DNA from: Treponema sp.
Lineage (GTDB): Bacteria; Spirochaetota; Spirochaetia; Treponematales; Breznakiellaceae
Length of the DNA: 7,961 nt
Reading direction: 5' to 3'
NCBI GenBank assembly: GCA_020216655.1
Contig: JAIWNU010000185.1
Coordinates: forward strand, 1 to 7,961
Part shown: piece by piece, positions 1 through 5,412 of the stretch
Layout: each line of letters opens with the position of its first letter
How positions within the stretch are numbered: position 1 is the first letter of the stretch
Notes under the pieces: model-generated
Database searches by the model: none
Seen by the model: the letters and a program-made list of their open reading frames with translations, nothing else
What the model was told of the DNA's origin: nothing
Program-made: the position numbers and the translations under genes

Positions 1-282
1 GCCCTCCATTCCGCAGCTTGCAACCTGTACAACGATTTCATTTTTCAAATCAAAGTGATGCAATACGCAGGCGCCGGCCCTCTGGCGTATTGCAGCGAGA
101 CGAACCGCGCGATGAATGAGCTCGTCCAGCGGCACCTGCGCGTTTATCATACTAATAATTTCTTGCAGGCTTTCGGCCGCACCAATCCGCAGCTCGAGTT
201 CTGCGATCTTTCGCTGCAAGATTTTACTGGTCCTGGGCTGTTCATGTTGTTCAGCCCTGCGGCCTGCCCGTTTCGCTTTCAT
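1..282 (-). CDS. GAF-domain protein, N-terminal part (runs off the left edge)
   Basis: The minus strand is open from an ATG at 282 to the window edge, giving 94 codons with no stop. The first 20 or so residues are strongly basic and polar (MKAKRAGRRAEQHEQ). A heptad-like, Glu/Leu-rich stretch follows (about residues 20-40, KILQRKIAELELRIGAAESLQ), likely a coiled coil. Then comes the typical opening of a GAF domain: EIISMINAQVPLDELIHRAV, an Ala-rich helix, and a strand like ACVLHHFDLKNEIVV. GAF domains bind small ligands and usually sit in front of a kinase, phosphatase, cyclase or HD-GYP output domain; that output lies outside the window, so the function is not known. An in-frame TGA lies about 30 bases upstream of the ATG, so the start cannot move far. 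The ribosome binding site is weak (GGGACCT directly before ATG). The gene is transcribed divergently from the ABC exporter operon. The reading frame is likely real; the GAF assignment is moderate. Confidence 0.6.
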   Translation of the reverse strand, partial: MKAKRAGRRAEQHEQPRTSKILQRKIAELELRIGAAESLQEIISMINAQVPLDELIHRAVRLAAIRQRAGACVLHHFDLKNEIVVQVASCGMEG

Positions 283-447
283 AGGTCCCACTATATCCCA
301 ATATGACCTATTTGTCTCTTCTCACCTGGCCACCTGGCTAGGCATGGAGCTCAACACTCGGCCAGCACAAATCCAGCCTTTTGACTGGAGGTTTATCAAC
401 CTCATTTTGGTATGTTTTGACTATCCATAATAAGGGAGGAACATTCC
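283..447. promoter_or_regulatory. Divergent intergenic promoter region with a small dyad and direct repeats
   Basis: This spacer separates the divergent GAF gene and the ABC operon and must hold promoters for both. Visible elements are a tandem CACCTGGC CACCTGGC at about 323-338, and a perfect 6-bp inverted repeat GAGGTT-TATC-AACCTC at 388-403. The octamer TTTTGACT occurs twice, at 379-386 and 415-422, 36 bases apart. TTGACT at 381-386 could be a -35 box for the plus-strand operon, but 17 bases downstream there is only ATTTTG, a poor -10 box; CATAAT at 426-431 is a better -10 sequence but lacks a good -35. An AAGGGAGGA ribosome binding site sits at 432-440. The presence of a promoter here is certain by layout; its exact position is not. 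Confidence 0.35.
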
Positions 448-591
448 ATGTTCGATATACAAACCGCGGTCGATATGTACTTGAAACAGCCCGAAGACTG
501 GGCAAGAGAAAACCGGCAGAAAACACCGGCATCGGATCAGCACCACGATTCATTAATACTACGAATGGTACTGTATCTTTTTAATCACTGA
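448..591 (+). CDS. Small hypothetical protein (47 aa) leading the ABC exporter operon
   Basis: An ATG at 448 opens a 47-codon frame that starts MFDIQTAVDMYLKQPEDWA, ends LILRMVLYLFNH and stops at TGA 589-591. It is preceded by AAGGGAGGA with a 7-base gap, the strongest ribosome binding site in the window. The stop is 10 bases before the TTG start of the ABC ATPase, so the two would be co-transcribed and possibly translationally coupled. I do not recognise the protein. The first half is polar and helix-forming with several acidic residues, the middle is Gln/His-rich, and the last 12 residues are hydrophobic but too short for a confident membrane segment. It could be a real small protein, a leader peptide for the operon, or the truncated start of a longer ancestral gene. 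The strong start signal favours translation; function is unknown. Confidence 0.5.
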   Translation: MFDIQTAVDMYLKQPEDWARENRQKTPASDQHHDSLILRMVLYLFNH

Positions 592-601
592 AGAGGTATT
601 A

Positions 602-1603
602 TTGCACTCTATGATCGAAGTACATCATTTGGTAAAATACTTTACAAAAATAGTCAAAGAAAAGGGCGTCCGGGGCAGCATAAAAAGCCTCTTTTCGCCC
701 CAAAAGGAAATCGTCCGCGCAGTGGATGACGTGAGCTTCCAGGTCCCGGAGGGAGAAATTCTCGGCTTTATCGGTCCCAATGGGGCGGGAAAATCCACGG
801 TGATAAAAATGCTCACCGGCATCCTTACCCCCACCGACGGTTGGTGCCGGATTAACGGCTTTATTCCCCAAAAGGAGCGGAAACGCTATGTTCGGGAAAT
901 CGGCGTAGTTTTTGGCCAGCGGACCCAGCTCTGGTGGGACCTTCCGTTGACCGAAACCTATACGGTTCTTAAAGAGATTTATGACATTCCCAACAGTGTA
1001 TACAAAGAACGGCTGGAATTTCTTGACCATGTCCTGGAACTGGGCCCCATTATGTCGAGCCCCGTACGGACCCTGTCCCTGGGACAGCGGATGCGGGCGG
1101 ACATTGCAGCATCCATGCTGCATAATCCCCGGGTCCTGTTCCTCGACGAACCCACCATTGGGCTTGATATTGTAGTCAAGGACAGCATCCGCAGGGCTAT
1201 TCAGGAAATAAACAGGACAGAAAAAACAACCATCATCCTCACAACCCACGACTTAAGCGATATCGAGCTGCTCTGCAAGCGGATTATCCTTATCGATAAG
1301 GGAAAACTCGTCTACGACGGCGACTTGGACCGGATACGAACTAATTTCGGCAAAATCCGGGACATTACCTTTGTCCTGGAAGAACCGGACCATGCAGAAC
1401 AGATCCCCTTCCCGCCCCATGAGGACCTGGACATCCAGCAGGAAGGAGCAAAAGTACGGGTCCGTTTTAACACCGAGGTCTGTTCATTGCCGGATATGCT
1501 TGCCACGGTCCTGCAAACTGTTAAAGTCAAGGACATTGCGGTTCAGGACATCGATATCGAAGAGATACTCAGACGGGTTTACCAGCGGCAGGTGGAACTA
1601 TGA
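602..1603 (+). CDS. ABC-2 type exporter, ATP-binding protein
   Basis: This is the 333-residue nucleotide-binding subunit that powers the two permeases encoded downstream. All ABC motifs are intact: Walker A GPNGAGKS (58-65), Q-loop Q106 (VVFGQRTQLWWDLP), signature LSLGQ (158-162), Walker B VLFLDEP (178-184), D-loop GLD (187-189) and switch histidine H216 (ILTTHDLSD). Residues about 245-333 form an extra C-terminal domain, as in DrrA/NatA-like exporter ATPases. The QRTQLWWDLP segment and the gene order match the uncharacterised transport systems of COG4586. The TTG at 602 is the likely start because AGAGG at 592-596 lies 5 bases before it. The alternative ATG at 611 would be 14 bases away and would remove three residues. 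The 3' end overlaps the next gene by ATGA. The substrate cannot be read from the sequence; drug, lipid or peptide export are all possible. Confidence 0.93.
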   Translation: MHSMIEVHHLVKYFTKIVKEKGVRGSIKSLFSPQKEIVRAVDDVSFQVPEGEILGFIGPNGAGKSTVIKMLTGILTPTDGWCRINGFIPQKERKRYVREIGVVFGQRTQLWWDLPLTETYTVLKEIYDIPNSVYKERLEFLDHVLELGPIMSSPVRTLSLGQRMRADIAASMLHNPRVLFLDEPTIGLDIVVKDSIRRAIQEINRTEKTTIILTTHDLSDIELLCKRIILIDKGKLVYDGDLDRIRTNFGKIRDITFVLEEPDHAEQIPFPPHEDLDIQQEGAKVRVRFNTEVCSLPDMLATVLQTVKVKDIAVQDIDIEEILRRVYQRQVEL

Positions 1604-2412
1604 GACTAAAGGCCTATACACCCTTTACAAGCGCCGGTATCCAGTCGGCCATTGCTTACAAATGGAACTTCCTGGGCTTCTTTTTTGGGCAGGTGTTTTT
1701 TACCTTTGTCATGTTTTTCCTGTGGCGTGCCGTATTCCGGTACAGCCCCGGAGGCAGCATCGGCGGTTTTACCTTTTTGGACATGACCATCTACATTTTT
1801 GCGGCCAACATCACAGGCTTCCTCGTGGATACCGAGGCTTCTTACATAGTCGGCGAAGAAATAGTTCAGGGAAGCATTGCCATGCGGATGATAAAACCGG
1901 TGAGCTTTAACCTGAGCATCCTCTTCACCGAACTGGGACAAAAACTGATTATTATGCTCCTAGTAGCCATTCCGGTCTTTGCAGGGCTCGAATGGTTTCG
2001 CTATGCCCAAACGGGCTTATTGCAATTTTCGCCCGCGACCTTTGCACTCTATCTGATCAGTGTGGGCCTCAGTTACCTGGTCATGTTCTTTTTCGATGTC
2101 TGTTTCGGATACCTGGCCTTTATCTTTAAGAACCTGTGGGGCATCAACATGCTGAAATTCGGCATCCTAAATTTCCTTTCAGGCGGCATGATCCCCTTAG
2201 GTTTTCTTCCCCAGACAGTACAGCGAGTGTTAGCATTCCTTCCCTTTGGGTCCATGCGCTACACACCGGTTATGATTTATACCGGAAAATATCAGGGATT
2301 GATGATACTTTCGGCCATGGCAACTCAGATTTTCTGGGCGGCGCTCCTGTACGGCCTTTCGGCCCTGATCTGGCGGCTCACCGAACGGCACCTGACCGTA
2401 CAGGGAGGTTGA
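1600..2412 (+). CDS. ABC-2 type exporter permease, first subunit (COG4587-like)
   Basis: A 270-residue inner-membrane protein with six predicted hydrophobic segments at about residues 24-45, 57-76, 115-133, 146-175, 183-204 and 236-258. The cytoplasmic segment EEIVQGSIAMRMIKPVSF (86-103) resembles the loop seen in ABC2_membrane_6 type permeases, where a 'G.i...LlrPv' pattern is typical. It should pair with the second permease and with two copies of the ATPase to form a full exporter. Translation is coupled: its ATG overlaps the ATPase stop (ATGA at 1600-1603), with a purine-rich CAGGTGG just upstream inside the ATPase gene. Length is normal for the family. The family call is fairly firm; the transported substrate is unknown. 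Confidence 0.88.
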   Translation: MRLKAYTPFTSAGIQSAIAYKWNFLGFFFGQVFFTFVMFFLWRAVFRYSPGGSIGGFTFLDMTIYIFAANITGFLVDTEASYIVGEEIVQGSIAMRMIKPVSFNLSILFTELGQKLIIMLLVAIPVFAGLEWFRYAQTGLLQFSPATFALYLISVGLSYLVMFFFDVCFGYLAFIFKNLWGINMLKFGILNFLSGGMIPLGFLPQTVQRVLAFLPFGSMRYTPVMIYTGKYQGLMILSAMATQIFWAALLYGLSALIWRLTERHLTVQGG

Positions 2413-2413
2413 T

Positions 2414-3217
2414 ATGAAACAAAAAATAAAGCGCTTTTTCCGCCTCTACTGGATATTTACCCAGCAGTTTATTAAACGGATCATGGAATACCGGGCCGAT
2501 TTCTTAACCGGTGCCCTGGCCTTCTTTTTAGGACAATTTTTTAACCTGGTGTTCATCGCCATCATTTTCGGGAACATCCCCCAACTGGAAGGCTGGACGG
2601 TGGACCAGATTATCTTCATTTACGGGTTTTCCCTTATACCTCGGGGTATTGATCACTTTTATGCGGATAACCTCTGGAAGGTGGCCTATTTTTTGATCCG
2701 CCGGGGTGAGTTTGATAAATATCTCACCCGCCCCATCGACCCGCTTCACCATGTATTACTGGAAGGCTTTGAGGTTGATGCACTTGGGGAACTCCTTACA
2801 GGCATTGTGCTCATCTGTATCGCCGCACAGCGTCTTGCGCTGACCCTTACACCGCTTAAAATCGCAGGAGGCATCCTGGCAGTGATCTTTGGGACCCTTA
2901 TCTATACGGGGATCAAGATTATTTTTGCATCCATCGCCCTGTGGACCAAACAGTCAGGGAGCCTCCTTCACATGGTTTACATGACCAGCGATTTCGCCAA
3001 GTACCCAGTAACCATCTACAATCTCCTGGTAAAGACGGTGGTTACCTATGTTATCCCCTTTGCCTTTACCGCCTTTTATCCTGCCGCCTGGCTCCTCACG
3101 GGGAAGCAGACATTGTTCTCCCTCGGCGGCACCGTGATTGCCGGCGCAAGCCTCATCGTTATAGGGAGGCTCATCTGGAACCGGGGCCTCAGTGCCTACG
3201 AAAGCGCCGGGAGCTAA
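2414..3217 (+). CDS. ABC-2 type exporter permease, second subunit (COG3694-like)
   Basis: A 267-residue membrane protein that begins with a basic, aromatic cytoplasmic segment (MKQKIKRFFRLYWIF) typical of this family. Hydrophobic segments lie at about residues 30-52, 64-80, 121-140, 146-177, 203-227 and 236-255. Family-like features are the EYRADFLTG entry to the first helix, the RRGEFDKYLTRPIDPL cytoplasmic loop (96-111) and the closing W.RGLSAYESAG (255-266). The ATG at 2414 is 1 base after the first permease's stop, with GGGAGGT at 2403-2409 as ribosome binding site inside the preceding gene. Two unlike permeases plus one ATPase is the standard gene order for this exporter type. No substrate-binding protein or accessory lipoprotein is encoded nearby, consistent with export rather than uptake. 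Confidence 0.88.
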   Translation: MKQKIKRFFRLYWIFTQQFIKRIMEYRADFLTGALAFFLGQFFNLVFIAIIFGNIPQLEGWTVDQIIFIYGFSLIPRGIDHFYADNLWKVAYFLIRRGEFDKYLTRPIDPLHHVLLEGFEVDALGELLTGIVLICIAAQRLALTLTPLKIAGGILAVIFGTLIYTGIKIIFASIALWTKQSGSLLHMVYMTSDFAKYPVTIYNLLVKTVVTYVIPFAFTAFYPAAWLLTGKQTLFSLGGTVIAGASLIVIGRLIWNRGLSAYESAGS

Positions 3218-3227
3218 ACATATAGCA

Positions 3228-3246
3228 GGGCACCGCAGCGGTGCCC
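3228..3246 (+). terminator. GC-rich hairpin after the ABC exporter operon
   Basis: GGGCACCG-CAG-CGGTGCCC forms a perfect 8-bp stem with a 3-base loop, 10 bases after the last permease's stop codon. No U-rich tract follows, so it is not a textbook intrinsic terminator. It may act as a weak or factor-dependent terminator or as a 3'-end-protecting hairpin. Confidence 0.45.
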
Positions 3247-3301
3247 AAGCCTCCTGGCTTGCCAGGACAGCCCCTCGGTGCCCCAGCCTGCTGGCTTGCC
3301 A
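3240..3301. repeat. Imperfect 25-bp direct repeat, two copies with 37-bp period
   Basis: Copies at 3240-3264 and 3277-3301 agree at 23 of 25 positions, both starting GGTGCCC and ending CTGGCTTGCCA. The first copy overlaps the right arm of the preceding hairpin and continues into a CCTGGC-TT-GCCAGG palindrome (3253-3266). The second copy has lost that palindrome by sequence change, and its final TTGCCA serves as a candidate -35 box for the MFS gene. This may be a local tandem duplication. With two copies only, it is not a CRISPR array. Confidence 0.7.
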
Positions 3302-3324
3302 TGGCCACAAAAAATGCCTATATT
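3296..3324 (+). promoter_or_regulatory. Predicted sigma-70-like promoter of the MFS transporter gene
   Basis: TTGCCA at 3296-3301 and TATATT at 3319-3324 are separated by exactly 17 bases. They match the sigma-70 consensus at 4 of 6 and 5 of 6 positions. Transcription would start near 3331, giving a 5' leader of about 44 bases. Confidence 0.5.
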
Positions 3325-3325
3325 T

Positions 3326-3355
3326 GTATCGAATACCGATATCGAAATCCGATAC
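3326..3355. promoter_or_regulatory. Operator-like 30-bp imperfect palindrome at the MFS start point
   Basis: The segment begins GTATCG and ends CGATAC, with CGATATCG at its centre (axis between 3340 and 3341); 24 of 30 positions obey the twofold symmetry. It can also be read as two tandem 13-mers, TATCGAATACCGA (3327-3339) and TATCGAAATCCGA (3340-3352), identical at 11 positions. It begins 2 bases after the predicted -10 box and covers the expected transcription start, where a bound repressor would block initiation. The regulator is not identified and no regulator gene is adjacent. Confidence 0.5.
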
Positions 3356-3374
3356 TTTCACAAGGAGTGCAACC

Positions 3375-4619
3375 ATGGGACGATTTACATCTCCCGAAAA
3401 GGGAAAACGGCTTGCCATTGAGATAATCATCATTTTTGGCATTGTAAGTCTTTTTGGGGACATCATGTATGAGGGAGCCCGGGCGGTGAACGGCCCGTAT
3501 CTCAAAACCCTGGGGGCCAACGCGGCCCTGGTCGGTCTTATCGCAGGCATAGGAGAGTTCCTTGGCTATATAGTCCGTCTTGCCTCAGGCTACTTTGCAG
3601 ATAAAACAAAGGCATATTGGTTTTTTGCCATTTTAGGATACAGCTTCCTTGCTTCGGTACCCCTCTTGTCCCTCACCGGCGTGTGGCAGATCGCCGCGCT
3701 GTTTATGGTCATGGAACGCTTCGGCAAGGCCCTCCGGGCCCCTGCTAAAGATACCATCCTTTCCACTGCCACAAAGCATATCGGCACCGGCTTTGGCTTC
3801 GGTCTCCACGAAGCCATGGACCAGCTCGGTGCACTCTTAGGCCCCCTCGTCTTTACCGCCGTCTTTGCTTTCGGCGCCCACGGGACTGACCTCGCCTCTT
3901 ATAAAGCCGGTTATGCCTTGCTCTGGATCCCCTTTATCATCCTTATGATGAGCCTCCTCTACGCCTTTTTACGGGTCCCGGATCCTGAAACACTCGAAGC
4001 CATAGTTCCCAAAAAGGTAGAAGGCGAAGTCTTAAGCAAGACCTTTTGGCTCTATACAACCTTTAGCTTTATAACCACCCTGGGCTTCGTAAGCTGGCCC
4101 ATACTCTCGTATCACTATGCGGCCAAGGGTATCCTTTCCGGTGCGGAAATTGCCCTCTTTTACGCCATTGCCATGGCTGTAGACGGTGTAATTGCCATCG
4201 CTATCGGCCTCTTGTACGACCATTTTAAGAAAAGGAAGGATTCAGAACACGGCGGCCTTGTCACCCTGGCGGTCATTCCCGTTGTTTCCCTCCTCATCCC
4301 CTTAGTCGGCTTTGCCCTGCCCTCCAAAGGGGCCGCCATAGCAGCAGCGATTCTCTGGGGTATCGTTATGGGAACCCACGAGACCATTATGAAAAGCGCT
4401 ATCGCCGATATCACACCGATTAAAAAACGCGGCACCGGCTACGGCGTATTCAACACAGCCTACGGCCTTGCCCTCTTTGCATCAAGCAGCCTCATGGGCC
4501 TCTTGTACGATGTGGGCATCCAGTATGTGATCATCCTTGCTCTGGCCGCGGAACTCATCGCTATTCCCAGCTTTCTTATCTTACGGAAGGAAGCACTGAA
4601 AAAAACAACGAACGCTTAA
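3375..4619 (+). CDS. MFS (major facilitator superfamily) transporter
   Basis: A 414-residue inner-membrane protein with about 12 hydrophobic segments and a hydrophilic central loop (about residues 200-220, PDPETLEAIVPKKVEGE), the usual two-bundle MFS layout. The loop between helices 2 and 3, SGYFADKTKAY (71-81), fits the MFS motif A pattern G-x3-D-x-K. The ERFGKALRAPAKDTILS segment (114-130), with a conserved-looking R/GK/R charge pattern, and a weaker second-half equivalent (YDHFKKRKD, 281-289) support the call. The start is ATG 3375, preceded by AAGGAG at 3362-3367 with a 7-base gap. The open frame reaches further upstream but only through the repeat and operator region, which is not coding. 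The gene stands alone, with its own promoter and operator-like dyad. Substrate unknown; efflux of a small molecule is a reasonable guess but not shown. Confidence 0.9.
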   Translation: MGRFTSPEKGKRLAIEIIIIFGIVSLFGDIMYEGARAVNGPYLKTLGANAALVGLIAGIGEFLGYIVRLASGYFADKTKAYWFFAILGYSFLASVPLLSLTGVWQIAALFMVMERFGKALRAPAKDTILSTATKHIGTGFGFGLHEAMDQLGALLGPLVFTAVFAFGAHGTDLASYKAGYALLWIPFIILMMSLLYAFLRVPDPETLEAIVPKKVEGEVLSKTFWLYTTFSFITTLGFVSWPILSYHYAAKGILSGAEIALFYAIAMAVDGVIAIAIGLLYDHFKKRKDSEHGGLVTLAVIPVVSLLIPLVGFALPSKGAAIAAAILWGIVMGTHETIMKSAIADITPIKKRGTGYGVFNTAYGLALFASSSLMGLLYDVGIQYVIILALAAELIAIPSFLILRKEALKKTTNA

Positions 4620-4680
4620 CCTGCAAAACCTGACCCGCGCATTCTTGCGCGGGATTGGCTTAAAGCAATTATTAAGGCAA
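4614..4680 (-). other. Possible degenerate attC-like site or integration boundary after the RelE-type module
   Basis: Read on the minus strand directly after the RelE-type toxin, the segment has an outer arm TTAATAATTGCTTTAAGCC. This matches the left arm of the better attC-like site at 5413-5518 in 13 of 19 positions. A strong hairpin core (4634-4653) follows, then GCAGGTTAAGC, an 11-mer identical to the right arm of the better site. The following GTTCGTT fits the integron GTTRRRY core in 5 of 7 positions. The arms pair with each other poorly, so any recombination activity is doubtful. The site overlaps the last codons of the MFS gene, so the 11-mer match could partly be chance or could mark the junction of the inserted island. 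Confidence 0.3.
4634..4653 (+). terminator. Hairpin after the MFS gene
   Basis: CCCGCGCA-TTCT-TGCGCGGG makes a perfect 8-bp stem with a 4-base loop, 14 bases after the MFS stop codon. The following bases (ATTGGCTTAAAG) give only a weak U tract. Being symmetric, it could also stop transcripts from the minus-strand toxin module, and it forms the core stem of the attC-like remnant described separately. Confidence 0.5.
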
Positions 4681-4685
4681 TCTTC

Positions 4686-5005
4686 TTATTTTTCTTTATC
4701 TATCAATCCAATCTTCAAATATTTTTTCATTAATTCATAAATATCTTTTTTATCGCCAGATTTCCTTATTCCTACTGCGACGATAATTACAATGATTTCA
4801 TTTTCAATAACTTTATAAATTATTCTATAACGCTGGCCTGCTTCTCGAACTGATCTAAATTCCTTTAATGGACCTTGTAGGGGCTTTCCAAGAAGTAGCG
4901 GCTCGTCTTTTAATTGAGATATTTTATTTATTTTTGACTTCTTGTTTTTGAATCTATTTTTTTTATGTTTTCAGTGGCGATTGCTGTTAATTTAATTTTA
5001 TACAT
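4686..5005 (-). pseudogene. RelE/ParE-type toxin gene interrupted by a frameshift
   Basis: Read from ATG 5005, the frame gives MYKIKLTAIATENIKKIDSKTRSQK and hits TAA at 4930-4928. Shifting by one base at the A5 run (minus-strand bases at 4935-4931) restores a continuous product of 106 residues. Its second part reads INKISQLKDEPLLLGKPLQG, then KEFRSVREAGQRYRIIYKVIENEIIVIIVAVGIR and DIYELMKKYL. The PLxGPLKEFRSVR..GQRYRIIY pattern is the core of the RelE/ParE mRNA-interferase/gyrase-toxin fold, so the family is clear although the gene is split. The ATG overlaps the antitoxin's 3' end by 8 bases, the usual antitoxin-toxin coupling. Loss of one A from an A6 run, a sequencing error, or -1 slippage (CAA AAA TAA) would each explain the break. 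If no slippage occurs, no functional toxin is made. Confidence 0.75.
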
Positions 5006-5264
5006 TTAGAGTCTTCACAAATTCATCAAAATCGATTAGTTCATTATTCTGGATTTGAAGTAACCCTTTCTTAAAATCAGAAAATGTTTCTTCATCAGAA
5101 ATGATTTCTAATGTTTCAGCAATGCTTTCATACGTATCCCATCGCAATATAGCAAATACTTCTTTTCCATGATTTGTTACTAAGATTGTATCATCATATG
5201 ATAGTTCATCTTCCAAAGATGTTATTCTTTTTCTGGTTTCAGAAATGGACATTTGCTTTACCAT
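4998..5264 (-). CDS. Phd/YefM-like antitoxin of the RelE-type module
   Basis: An intact 88-residue protein. The N-terminal part (MSISETRKRITSLEDEL, then DTILVTNHGKEVFAILRWDTYESI, about 24-47) has the strand-helix pattern of the Phd/YefM DNA-binding fold, including the hallmark 'V-T-x-x-G-K-x-V-x-x-I/L' segment. The C-terminal part (about 50-88, acidic, with EEFSDFKKGLLQI-type helices) would wrap the toxin. The start at 5264 is supported by TGGAGG on the minus strand (5271-5276), 6 bases upstream; the second Met (residue 5) is a less likely start. In this family the antitoxin both neutralises the toxin and represses the operon, alone and with the toxin. The palindrome over the promoter at 5296-5326 fits autorepression. 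It remains intact although its toxin partner is frameshifted. Confidence 0.85.
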   Translation of the reverse strand: MVKQMSISETRKRITSLEDELSYDDTILVTNHGKEVFAILRWDTYESIAETLEIISDEETFSDFKKGLLQIQNNELIDFDEFVKTLNV

Positions 5265-5281
5265 AATCGGCCTCCATTTAA

Positions 5282-5310
5282 ATAAGACAAGAATATGTAC
5301 AAAATATCAA
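5282..5310 (-). promoter_or_regulatory. Predicted promoter of the RelE-type toxin-antitoxin module
   Basis: On the minus strand, TTGATA (5310-5305) and TCTTAT (5287-5282) are separated by 17 bases and match the -35 and -10 consensus at 5 and 4 of 6 positions. A start near 5275 would place transcription at the ribosome binding site itself, so a slightly different -10 box is possible. Confidence 0.4.
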
Positions 5311-5326
5311 TATTTTGTGTACAAAA
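5296..5326. promoter_or_regulatory. Operator-like palindrome for the Phd-like antitoxin
   Basis: ACAAAATAT-CA-ATATTTTGT (5299-5318) is a perfect inverted repeat with 9-bp arms. In addition, TGTACAAAA occurs at 5296-5304 and 5318-5326 in direct orientation, 22 bases (about two helical turns) apart. The palindrome covers the -35 box of the module's promoter, the usual position for autorepression by a Phd/YefM antitoxin dimer. Confidence 0.6.
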
Positions 5327-5390
5327 CCCATCTCAATTTTTTAATGATAAATGTGAGTAATAGATAGTGAGTGGTTGTAATTTTATTAAT

Positions 5391-5408
5391 ACGCTGCGAA
5401 TGCGGCGT
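5391..5408. repeat. Small hairpin beside the attC-like site
   Basis: ACGCTGC-GAAT-GCGGCGT can form a 7-bp stem with one G-U pair and a 4-base loop. On the minus strand it lies just beyond the end of the attC-like site and is followed by ATTAATAAAATT. It might be a transcription-stop signal or part of a larger fold. The rest of 5327-5412 is AT-rich with nothing else recognisable. Confidence 0.3.
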
Positions 5409-5412
5409 CACC

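Noticed and set aside
599..1249. A 216-codon minus-strand frame opposite the ABC ATPase gene
   Set aside because: It is fully antisense to a gene with all ABC motifs intact. Its translation has no recognisable domain and its length follows from codon bias of the real gene.
1371..1910. A 179-codon plus-strand frame across the ATPase-permease junction
   Set aside because: It overlaps two well-supported genes in another frame, has no ribosome binding site and shows an Arg/Ser-rich out-of-frame composition.
3240..3301. CRISPR array
   Set aside because: There are only two repeat copies, a 12-base spacer that is far too short, and no cas gene in the window.
3192..3374. N-terminal extension of the MFS frame back into the exporter operon
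   Set aside because: The added 61 codons cross the direct repeats, the promoter and the operator. ATG 3375 has a perfect AAGGAG at correct spacing and gives a normal MFS N-terminus.
2954..3550. A 198-codon minus-strand frame across the permease-MFS junction
   Set aside because: It is antisense to two real genes and to a regulatory spacer and has no domain or start signal.
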